This document shows positions 8,822 to 15,826 of a stretch of DNA of 64,000 nt, one piece after another. The stretch lies in the NCBI GenBank assembly GCA_018261905.1, contig JAGTRU010000022.1, positions 1-64,000 of the forward strand, given 5' to 3'. Within the stretch, counting starts at the first letter, position 1. Every line of letters starts with the position of its first letter. Source of the DNA: Pseudomonadota bacterium (GTDB lineage Bacteria > Pseudomonadota > Gammaproteobacteria > Burkholderiales > Rhodocyclaceae). Under the pieces are notes generated by a model, which was given only the letters and a program-made list of their open reading frames with translations, was not told the origin of the DNA and searched no databases. The position numbers and the translations under genes were made by a program.

Positions 8822-10450
8822 ATGCTGCGCCTGACCGAAATCAAGCTCCCGCTCAAGAAATACACCGACGACGACCTCAAGACCGCGATCATCGACCGTC
8901 TGGCCATCGCGCCGGACGAACTGCTCGGTTTCACGGTCTTCCGCCGCGGCCACGATGCACGCAAGAAATCGAACATCATTTTCGTATTCACGCTCGACGT
9001 CGAACTGCAAGACGAAGCCGCCGTCGTCAGCCGCCTCCAGGCCGCCAACAACGCCGCCCATCTCGGCCCGACGCCGGACACCACCTACAGGTTGGTGACC
9101 CGCGCCCCAGAAAATCTGATGGAGCGCCCGGTCATCATCGGCACCGGCCCCTGCGGCCTGCTCGCCGGCCTGGTGCTGGCCCAGATGGGTTTCAAGCCGA
9201 TCATCCTCGAACGCGGCAAGGCCGTGCGCGAACGCACCAAGGACACCTGGGGCCTGTGGCGCGACAACAAGCTGAATCCGGAATCCAACGTCCAGTTCGG
9301 CGAAGGCGGTGCCGGCACCTTCTCCGACGGCAAGCTGTACAGCCAGATCAAGGACCCGCAATTCCACGGTCGCAAGGTGCTCGAGGAATTCATCAAGGCC
9401 GGCGCCCCCGAGGAAATCATCTACGTCAGCAAGCCGCACATCGGCACCTTCCGACTGGTCAAGATGGTCGAGAACATGCGCGCGACGATCACCGGCCTGG
9501 GCGGCGAAATCCGCTTCGGCGCGAAGGTCGAGAAGATCGATATCGACAACGGGCAGGTCACCGGCGTCGTACTGGCCGATGGCGAGAAAATCGCCAGCCG
9601 GCACGTCGTGCTGGCGATCGGCCACAGCGCCCGCGACACTTTCCGGATGCTCCACGAACAGGGCGTATACATCGAGCCCAAGCCCTTCTCGATCGGTTTC
9701 CGCATCGAACATCCGCAGGCCCTGATCGACCAGGCCCGCTTCGGCCCGAATGCCGGCAACGAACTGCTCGGCGCCGCCGACTACAAGCTCGTGCACCACT
9801 GCGCCAACGGCCGCACCGCCTACAGTTTCTGCATGTGTCCGGGCGGCCAGGTAGTCGCCGCGACGTCAGAGGAGGGCCGGGTCGTGACCAACGGCATGAG
9901 CCAGTATTCGCGCGCCGAGCGCAATGCCAACGCGGCGCTGGTGGTCAATGTCAATCCCGAGGATTTTCCCGGCGATTACCAGACCAACCCGCTGGCCGGC
10001 ATCGATTTCCAGCGCCACTGGGAATCGGCCGCCTTCGTCGCCGGTGGCGGCACCTATGCGGCACCCGCCCAGCGCGTCGGCGATTTTTTGGCCGGCCGGC
10101 CGTCGACCGGCTTGGGCAAGGTCGATCCCTCGTACCAGCCGGGCGTACACATGACCGACCTTTCGAGCTGCGTGCCCCCTTATGTCATTGCCGCGCTACG
10201 CGAGGCGATTCCCGCCTTCGACAAGCAGATTCGCGGCTTCGCCATGGCCGATGCGGTACTGACCGGGGTCGAGACGCGCACCTCGTCACCGATCCGCATC
10301 ACGCGCAACGCCGAATGCCAGAGTTTGAACACGCACGGCCTCTTTCCGGCCGGCGAAGGCGCCGGCTACGCCGGGGGAATTCTCTCGGCGGCCGTCGATG
10401 GCATCAAAGTTGCCGAACAGGTGGCGCTGAGCATGGCCGGCGCCGGTTAG
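8822..10450 (+). CDS. FAD-dependent dehydrogenase, COG2509 type
   Basis: Cytosolic flavoprotein of 542 residues, the uncharacterised FAD-dependent dehydrogenase family COG2509. The N-terminal ~95 residues form a small alpha/beta domain (LRLTEIKLPLKKYTDDDLK) that precedes the FAD-binding Rossmann motif IIGTGPCGLLAGLVLAQMG and ERGKAVRER. FGEGGAGTFSDGKLYSQ is the family signature, and GEGAGYAGGILSAAVDG closes the FAD site near the C-terminus. Length is normal for the family. Substrate is unknown. It is a single-gene unit that converges on the small lysine-rich gene with only 5 bp between stops. Confidence 0.88.
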   Translation: MLRLTEIKLPLKKYTDDDLKTAIIDRLAIAPDELLGFTVFRRGHDARKKSNIIFVFTLDVELQDEAAVVSRLQAANNAAHLGPTPDTTYRLVTRAPENLMERPVIIGTGPCGLLAGLVLAQMGFKPIILERGKAVRERTKDTWGLWRDNKLNPESNVQFGEGGAGTFSDGKLYSQIKDPQFHGRKVLEEFIKAGAPEEIIYVSKPHIGTFRLVKMVENMRATITGLGGEIRFGAKVEKIDIDNGQVTGVVLADGEKIASRHVVLAIGHSARDTFRMLHEQGVYIEPKPFSIGFRIEHPQALIDQARFGPNAGNELLGAADYKLVHHCANGRTAYSFCMCPGGQVVAATSEEGRVVTNGMSQYSRAERNANAALVVNVNPEDFPGDYQTNPLAGIDFQRHWESAAFVAGGGTYAAPAQRVGDFLAGRPSTGLGKVDPSYQPGVHMTDLSSCVPPYVIAALREAIPAFDKQIRGFAMADAVLTGVETRTSSPIRITRNAECQSLNTHGLFPAGEGAGYAGGILSAAVDGIKVAEQVALSMAGAG

Positions 10451-10455
10451 AAAAC

Positions 10456-10584
10456 TCAGCGCGGGTGAATCAGCGGCGCCGCGTCAGAGGCGTGCTTCTT
10501 GACCTGCTTGGCGGTTTTCTTTTCCTTCGGTGACAACAGCGATTGCTTCTTCGCTTCCTTGTTGCTCTTCGTAGTCTTGCCCAT
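10456..10584 (-). CDS. small lysine-rich protein, 42 aa
   Basis: A 42-residue open frame starting MGKTTKSNKEAKK, with about a quarter lysine and no hydrophobic segment. The ATG at 10584 has a well-placed ribosome binding site (AGAGGAGC, spacing about 5), which is the main evidence that it is real. Its stop faces the COG2509 stop 5 bp away. Composition suggests binding to nucleic acid or another polyanion, but no family is recognised. Frames extending further upstream lack a start signal and are less likely. Confidence 0.55.
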   Translation of the reverse strand: MGKTTKSNKEAKKQSLLSPKEKKTAKQVKKHASDAAPLIHPR

Positions 10585-10750
10585 GATCGTGCTCCTCTGG
10601 GATACCGGCAACTGCCAGCGTGAATTCAGTATAGGCTGATGCCGGACAATTAACCGCCGACGGAAAAATAAGCCACCATCGTCCCGCTGGCTCGGCAATC
10701 CCCGCCGCCGGGGCGAGCGGATGGTGCTGCCTTGTGGCAAACTTCCGCCC

Positions 10751-11443
10751 ATGAATGCCCTGCCCCACCTTGCTGCCATCGACTGGATCTCCCTGGTCAT
10801 TTTCTTTGCCTGCTGGGCTGGCTACGGCTGGTTCTCGGAACACAGCCGCTGGGGCGAGGGCGGACTGGTCCGCACCAGCCAGGCTTTCCGGCTGGAATGG
10901 GCGCGCCACCTGCTGGAGCGGGAAGTTCGCGTAGCCGATTCGACGCTGATCGGCAACTTGGTGACCAGCGTTTCCTTCTACGCCAACACCACCATCTACA
11001 TCATCGCCGGTCTGGTCGCCGCCCTCGGCGCCGCCGACAAATTGCTCAGCTTCACCAGCGAACTGCCCTTCGGCGGTGTGGGCAATCGTGAACTGCTCGA
11101 ACTCAAGCTGATGCTGGTGCTCGCTTCCTTTGTCTTCGCCTATTTCAAATTCACCTGGTCGCTACGCCAGTTCAACCTGTTGTGCATCCTGGTCGGCGCC
11201 GCGCCCTTCGGCAAGCGTGGCGAGCCGGCCATCGACACCTACGCGCACCGCCTGGCCGGCGCCAACAGCCTGGCCGGCGACGATTTCAACCGCGGCATCC
11301 GGGCCTATTATTTCGGCCTTGCCGCGTCCGGCTGGCTGCTCAATCCGGTCATGCTCGGCGCGCTCGCCGTCTGCATCCTGATCGTCCTCTATCGCCGCGA
11401 TTACGCTTCGCCAGCCCTGCACGTGCTGCGCGACCTGCCGTGA
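10751..11443 (+). CDS. DUF599 membrane protein
   Basis: Inner-membrane protein of 230 residues of the DUF599 family, function unknown. Four hydrophobic segments are visible: the N-terminal WISLVIFFACWAGYGWF, then TTIYIIAGLVAALGA, LMLVLASFVFAYFKF, and a C-terminal LNPVMLGALAVCILIVL. The segment between helices carries the family-typical RLAGANSLAGDDFNRGIRAYYF. I chose the ATG at 10751; an in-frame ATG at 10721 would add ten residues and cannot be excluded. The rarD-like gene begins within about 14 bp of its stop, so the two are probably co-transcribed. Confidence 0.82.
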   Translation: MNALPHLAAIDWISLVIFFACWAGYGWFSEHSRWGEGGLVRTSQAFRLEWARHLLEREVRVADSTLIGNLVTSVSFYANTTIYIIAGLVAALGAADKLLSFTSELPFGGVGNRELLELKLMLVLASFVFAYFKFTWSLRQFNLLCILVGAAPFGKRGEPAIDTYAHRLAGANSLAGDDFNRGIRAYYFGLAASGWLLNPVMLGALAVCILIVLYRRDYASPALHVLRDLP

Positions 11444-11456
11444 CGCCGTGCCCGGC

Positions 11457-12353
11457 ATGAATCGGCAACACTCTCTGGCCGGCATCGGCCTCGGCCTGCT
11501 GGCCTACGCCATCTGGGGCTTTTTCCCGCTCTATTTCCGGCAACTTGCGCATGTCCCGCCGATGGATATCCTGAGCAACCGGGCGGTCTGGGCCTGCCTT
11601 TTCGTCGCCCTGCTGCTCACGCTGAACAGGCGCTGGGGCAAGGTGCTCGCCATTTTCCAGCGGCCTGGCCAACTGGCCCGCCTAGCCCTGGCGGCCTTGC
11701 TGGTCGGCAGCAACTGGCTGATTTTTTTGTGGGCGGTGGCCCATCAGCAGGTGGTCGCCTCCAGCCTGGGCTACTTCCTGACGCCACTGGTCAATGTCCT
11801 GCTCGGCCTGCTCGTGCTCAAGGAGCGCCTGAACCGGCTGGAATGGATTTCAGTCGGTCTGGCGGTAGCCGCCATCGGCAACGAAATCCTGACCCTGGGC
11901 AGCCTGCCCTGGATTTCCCTGCTGCTGGCCGGCACCTTCGGCAGTTACGGCCTGGTCCGCAAGCAGGTCCCGGTCGACGCCATTTCCGGTCTTTGGCTGG
12001 AGACCCTGGCCATGCTGCCGATTTGCGGAGTGTATGCGTTATGGCAGGTGCAGGTCGGACATCAGGTATTTGCCGCGACCGCGACCTCGACCACCCTGCT
12101 CCTGATCGGCGCCGGCATCCTCACCGCCCTGCCGCTGATGGCCTTTGCCGCCGCCACCCAGCGCCTCGACCTGGCGACGGTCGGCATGCTGATGTACATC
12201 AATCCGACCCTGCAATTCCTGACCGCGGTCTGGCTTTTCGGCGAACCGATGCAGTCGGCACGGCTCGTCAGCTTCGGACTGATCTGGCTGGGGTTGTTCG
12301 TTTTCAGTTGGAGCATGTGGCACAAGTACCGGCGAGCCGCCACGGCCGCCTGA
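11457..12353 (+). CDS. rarD: RarD-type EamA transporter
   Basis: Inner-membrane protein of about 298 residues with ten hydrophobic segments, the RarD subgroup of the EamA drug/metabolite superfamily. The opening GLGLLAYAIWGFFPLYF, then ILSNRAVWACLF, NWLIFLWAVAHQQVVASSLGYFLTPLV and LLVLKERLNRLEWISVGLA are the conserved RarD blocks; the second EamA repeat ends in YINPTLQFLTAVWLFGEPM. The substrate is unproven for the family. A GTG at 11448 is an alternative start three codons earlier. It follows the DUF599 gene closely. Confidence 0.87.
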   Translation: MNRQHSLAGIGLGLLAYAIWGFFPLYFRQLAHVPPMDILSNRAVWACLFVALLLTLNRRWGKVLAIFQRPGQLARLALAALLVGSNWLIFLWAVAHQQVVASSLGYFLTPLVNVLLGLLVLKERLNRLEWISVGLAVAAIGNEILTLGSLPWISLLLAGTFGSYGLVRKQVPVDAISGLWLETLAMLPICGVYALWQVQVGHQVFAATATSTTLLLIGAGILTALPLMAFAAATQRLDLATVGMLMYINPTLQFLTAVWLFGEPMQSARLVSFGLIWLGLFVFSWSMWHKYRRAATAA

Positions 12354-12392
12354 CGTACTCCGCCGACAGCGCAGAGCGGGGCCCTGGTCATT

Positions 12393-12421
12393 TTGACAAG
12401 TGCATTGGCCTGGCGTATGTT
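12393..12421 (+). promoter_or_regulatory. sigma-70 promoter of the diguanylate cyclase gene
   Basis: TTGACA (12393-12398), 17 bp, TATGTT (12416-12421). This is a near-consensus housekeeping promoter 81 bp before the TTG start. The predicted transcript would start near 12428. It lies just after rarD, so the cyclase need not depend on that gene's transcript. Confidence 0.6.
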
Positions 12422-12495
12422 GGCGGACTACCAGACTGGTAAAAACCAGCAGTCGCTTCGCCGGCGCGAAGCAAATCCACCACCGCCAAGGGAGA
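12420..12495 (+). promoter_or_regulatory. structured leader abutting the ribosome binding site
   Basis: Three helices can be drawn: TTGGCGG (12420-12426) with CCGCCAA (12483-12489); CTGGT (12436-12440) with ACCAG (12445-12449) over an AAAA loop; GCTTCGC (12455-12461) with GCGAAGC (12466-12472) over CGGC. The closing 3' strand runs directly into the ribosome binding site AAGGGAGA (12488-12495). The left closing strand overlaps the -10 hexamer of the promoter at 12393, so the full junction could form only in transcripts that start further upstream. Confidence 0.35.
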
Positions 12496-12501
12496 CAATT
12501 C

Positions 12502-13485
12502 TTGGATATCATTTCCGGCCAACAGGTGGCCAGCAGCAGCGTCGTGCACAATCTCGCGGTGCGCCTGATGCAGCATCTGGTCGTCGCGACCTTCGTCCTC
12601 GATGCGGAGCGCCGCGTCACCATCTGGAATCATGCCTGCGAACGCCTGACCGGCATTCCGGCGGCGCAAGTGATCGGTACCCGGGACCATTGGCGCGGCT
12701 TTTACGATGCGCCGCGTCACTGCCTGGCCGACTTGATTGCCCTCGAGCAATTCGACATGCTGGCGGAACTCTATGCTGCCCACACCACCCCCGGCGAATT
12801 CGGCGTCGGCTTGCGCGCCGAGAACTGGTGCGTCATGCCGGCACTCGGCCAACGCCGTTACCTGGCGGTCGATGCCGGACCGATCTACGACGACCATGGC
12901 CAGTTGGTCGCCGTCATCCAGACGCTGCGCGACATGACCGAACAGAAACTGGCCGAGATGGCCCTGCAACACCTGGCCACCCGTGATGCGCTGACTGGCA
13001 TGGCGAATCGCCGGGCCCTCGACGAAAAACTGCTGCTCGAATGGAAATGCGGCCAGCGCACCGAGTCATCGCTGGCCTTTATCCTCGGCGATATCGACTA
13101 CTTTAAGCGCTACAACGACACCTACGGGCATCAGCAGGGTGACAGTTGCCTGCGGGCTATCGCCGGCGCCATCAGCGGCACGGTTTTCCGCCCCGCCGAT
13201 CTGGCCGCCCGCTACGGTGGCGAGGAATTCGCCATCATCATGCCCAACACCGATCTGGCCGGCGCCCGTGCCGTCGCCGAACGAATCTGCCTGGCCGTGC
13301 GAGAATGCGGCATCCCGCATGGCGCTTCCGAGGTGGCGCCGCACGTCACGCTGAGCCTCGGCGTCGCGGCCACCATCCCGGGCCCCGACGACGGTCCGGA
13401 ATCACTGATTGCCGCAGCCGATGCCGCCCTTTACCGGGCCAAGCACAGCGGCCGCGACCGGGTGCTCTGCGCCACCTCGGCCTAA
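12502..13485 (+). CDS. PAS-GGDEF diguanylate cyclase
   Basis: Soluble 327-residue enzyme that makes cyclic di-GMP from GTP. A PAS domain covers about residues 15-150 (TFVLDAERRVTIWNHACERLTG to VIQTLRDMTEQK). The GGDEF domain follows, with LGDIDYFKRYNDTYGHQQGD and the active-site loop RYGGEEFAII, fully canonical. RPAD lies five residues before GGEEF, so the inhibitory I-site RxxD is intact and product feedback is likely. The start is TTG at 12502 with AAGGGAGA six bases before it; an ATG at 12400 would overlap the promoter and add a non-conserved sequence. It converges on rlmB. Confidence 0.9.
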   Translation: MDIISGQQVASSSVVHNLAVRLMQHLVVATFVLDAERRVTIWNHACERLTGIPAAQVIGTRDHWRGFYDAPRHCLADLIALEQFDMLAELYAAHTTPGEFGVGLRAENWCVMPALGQRRYLAVDAGPIYDDHGQLVAVIQTLRDMTEQKLAEMALQHLATRDALTGMANRRALDEKLLLEWKCGQRTESSLAFILGDIDYFKRYNDTYGHQQGDSCLRAIAGAISGTVFRPADLAARYGGEEFAIIMPNTDLAGARAVAERICLAVRECGIPHGASEVAPHVTLSLGVAATIPGPDDGPESLIAAADAALYRAKHSGRDRVLCATSA

Positions 13486-13490
13486 GGCGC

Positions 13491-14219
13491 TTAGCGCCGG
13501 CGACGCGCCTCGAACAGGCAGACGCCGGCGGCGACCGAAACATTCAGGCTATCGACCGTGCCGTGCATCGGGATGCGCACCAACTGGTCGCAGTTCTCGC
13601 GCGTCAGACGACGCATGCCCTCGCCTTCGGCACCCAGTACCCAGGCCGTGGCCTGCGGCCATTCGGCCGCATAAAGATCGCTTGCCGCTTCACCGGCCGT
13701 GCCGATCACCCAGATTTCGCGTTCCTGCAACTCGCGCAGGGTGCGGGCCAGATTGGTGACCATCACGTAAGGCACCGTTTCGGCGGCGCCGCAGGCGGTT
13801 TTGGCGGCCACGTCGGTGAGGCCGACGGCCCGGTCCTTCGGTGCGATCACCGCATGCACGCCGGCGGCATCGGCGACGCGCAGGCAGGCGCCGAGATTGC
13901 GCGGATCGGTGATGCCGTCGAGGACGAGCAGGAAAGCCGGTTCTTCCAGCGTGTCGAGCACATCATCGAGATGCGCCAGCTTGCGCTCGCCTTCGATCCG
14001 CGCAATCACGCCCTGGTGCTTGGCCCCCGGCGCCATGCCGTCGAGCCGCTTGCCGTCGGTGGCCAGCACCTTGACGCCCTGCAACTCGGCATGCGCCAGC
14101 AGGTCGCGGGCACGGCCGTCATGGCGACCGGCATCAATGTGGATTTCCTTGACGGCCTCGGGATCATGGCGAAGCTTGGCGGTAACGGCGTGAAAACCGT
14201 AGATCAGGCGGGAGGACAT
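13491..14219 (-). CDS. rlmB: 23S rRNA Gm2251 2'-O-methyltransferase
   Basis: SpoU-family (SPOUT) methyltransferase of 242 residues that methylates the ribose of G2251 in 23S rRNA. The N-terminal substrate-binding domain ([25 protein letters not shown]) is followed by the knotted domain with motif 1 [23 protein letters not shown], motif 2 [19 protein letters not shown] and motif 3 [22 protein letters not shown]. Length is standard. In many betaproteobacteria it follows rnr directly. Here a hemerythrin gene and a plus-strand HDOD gene lie between them, so that pairing is broken. Confidence 0.96.
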   Translation of the reverse strand: MSSRLIYGFHAVTAKLRHDPEAVKEIHIDAGRHDGRARDLLAHAELQGVKVLATDGKRLDGMAPGAKHQGVIARIEGERKLAHLDDVLDTLEEPAFLLVLDGITDPRNLGACLRVADAAGVHAVIAPKDRAVGLTDVAAKTACGAAETVPYVMVTNLARTLRELQEREIWVIGTAGEAASDLYAAEWPQATAWVLGAEGEGMRRLTRENCDQLVRIPMHGTVDSLNVSVAAGVCLFEARRRR

Positions 14220-14285
14220 GGTTAACTTCCGAAAAATTCAGGACGCGATTTTACCGCGCCGACGTCGATCAACCTTGTGCTTGAT

Positions 14286-14816
14286 TCAAAAACCCGAGCG
14301 TAACGCGGAATCCTCGCGTTCAATCCAGTGAACCAGGGCCATGTCATGCGTCGCCACATGCCTGATCACCCAGCGCCCGAAGATCTGATCCAGTTCGCGC
14401 AAGAGACTGACGGTGCGTGTCGAATCGAGGGCGGCGACAAGGCGCTCGATTCTCGAAGAAATCGCCGCGTGATCTTCCATGTGCGTTTCACAGAGCAAAC
14501 GGTCGACCATGATCAGCAAGGATTCGCGCATGAACGATTCTTCTGTCTTGAAATGTTCCAGAATAAAAGACAGTAGATCGCCCAACAGGCCGACCAGTTG
14601 GTTCTCGCAACCGGCTCGCCGCGCCTCGCTGCAGGCCACGCAATTCTCGAAACGGGCGGCGTCCAGACATACCGAGCGGGCGGCTTTCAGGATGGCATAG
14701 AGTTGCTCATGCTCGGCATCGATCGTTGTATTGCCGGTCAGCATCTCGACCGACATCGGGCCATCCGTTACGGCAGCCAGCGGCAGACTTCCGACCTCAC
14801 CCCGTGCATTGAACAT
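14286..14816 (-). CDS. bacteriohemerythrin with extra cysteine cluster
   Basis: Four-helix di-iron protein of 176 residues. The ligands fit the hemerythrin pattern: His36, His88 and Glu92 (HFKTE), His112 and His116 (HMEDH), His153 and Asp158 (HVATHD). Such proteins bind O2 or sense oxygen and redox state. The first interhelical region has an unusual CVAC-x7-C arrangement (Cys59, Cys62, Cys70), with Cys50 and Cys109 nearby, which ordinary bacteriohemerythrins lack. Met21 (MSVEML) is an alternative start that keeps all ligands. It lies between rlmB and, divergently, the HDOD gene. Confidence 0.85.
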   Translation of the reverse strand: MFNARGEVGSLPLAAVTDGPMSVEMLTGNTTIDAEHEQLYAILKAARSVCLDAARFENCVACSEARRAGCENQLVGLLGDLLSFILEHFKTEESFMRESLLIMVDRLLCETHMEDHAAISSRIERLVAALDSTRTVSLLRELDQIFGRWVIRHVATHDMALVHWIEREDSALRSGF

Positions 14817-14944
14817 GTTTTCCGCCCATCGTGGATTACCGGTTCATTCTACGACAAAATGCATAATTACCGATAGCGCTTGAGTTACCGAACAATTCGC
14901 CGTTAACCAATGACAAGCCGGTTAAAACAACGAAAGGAGCAGCC

Positions 14945-15811
14945 ATGCTGAGTGGGCATCAGCGCCATTGGGGCGTCGATCAATGGGCGGCTTTTCTCAG
15001 CAGCCACGAACTTCCCTGCATGTCGCGCTCGAAGGCGCAATTGCTCGAACTGGAGAACAGCCTCGGCGAGCAGCTCGCCGCCCGCGATCTGGCCGACATT
15101 GCCGGCGCCGATCCATTTCTCTGCCTGCGCCTGTTGCGCGAGGCGGAAAATCATCGTGTCCAGCGCCTCGGTCATGAAACGACGACACCGCTGGCCGCCG
15201 TCATGCAACTGGGCTCCGATTCCTTTCACGAGTTACTGCGCAACAGTCGGGAAACCGACGAAAGCAACTGCGGCCTGGCGGCCTGCGAAGCGCGCAGCTA
15301 CCTGGCCAGTCGACTGGCGCTGCGCTGGGGAACGGCCCGCGCCGACATCTCCCCGGACGAGATCGCCATGGCTGCCCTGCTTTCGGAAATCGGCGAACTA
15401 CTGCTCTGGTCCTTCGCCCCGGAATTGCCGCTGGCCGCCCTGGAGGCGCTGCACAGCGGGCACTCGCCACGCTCCGTCCAGGCGCAGATAGATAGCTGCG
15501 GCTTCCGCTTCACCGACCTGACCCTGAAATGCGCCGCCATCTGGCATCTGCCTTCGCTGCTGCCGCAGTTGATCCGCGGCATCGACAATACCCGCGCCAA
15601 CCTCTCCCGGTTATGTATCGACACGGCCCGCCATCTCACCGCCGGCGGGCCGGAAGACCCAGCCCTACCTTCCGACGTGGCCGAAGCCAGGCACATCATT
15701 CCCGGGGCTTCGTTCGAATGGTTGGCTGGGCAACTGCCCGGTATCGTGGAGGAGGCGGCGGCCAACATCGCCCTCAAGGCCGCCGCTTTGGCGGCCCCGA
15801 CAGGGCAATAG
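14945..15811 (+). CDS. HDOD-domain protein
   Basis: Soluble 288-residue protein with an HDOD domain, a catalytically inactive HD relative used in signalling. Conserved features are LPCMSRSKAQLLELEN, the ADIAGADPFLCLRLLREAEN helix pair, PLAAVMQLGSDSFHELL, and LASRLALRWGTARADISPDEIAMAALLSEIGELLLWSF, where a true HD enzyme would have metal-binding His-Asp. It has no receiver, GGDEF or EAL partner domain. A good AAAGGAGCAGCC ribosome binding site precedes the ATG. It is divergent from the hemerythrin gene and converges on rnr. Its role may be in stress or motility signalling, but that is inference. Confidence 0.85.
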   Translation: MLSGHQRHWGVDQWAAFLSSHELPCMSRSKAQLLELENSLGEQLAARDLADIAGADPFLCLRLLREAENHRVQRLGHETTTPLAAVMQLGSDSFHELLRNSRETDESNCGLAACEARSYLASRLALRWGTARADISPDEIAMAALLSEIGELLLWSFAPELPLAALEALHSGHSPRSVQAQIDSCGFRFTDLTLKCAAIWHLPSLLPQLIRGIDNTRANLSRLCIDTARHLTAGGPEDPALPSDVAEARHIIPGASFEWLAGQLPGIVEEAAANIALKAAALAAPTGQ

Positions 15812-15826
15812 GCAGCATTTCGCCAA

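Noticed and set aside
7109..9799. Nearly 900-codon minus-strand frame opposite the PhnD-linked kinase and COG2509 genes
   Set aside because: It spans two unrelated plus-strand genes and their intergenic hairpins, with no domain and no start signal.
12420..12495. Cyclic di-GMP (GEMM) riboswitch
   Set aside because: The leader can fold but lacks the conserved GEMM core sequences I know, and its closing stem overlaps a promoter. Kept only as a structural observation.
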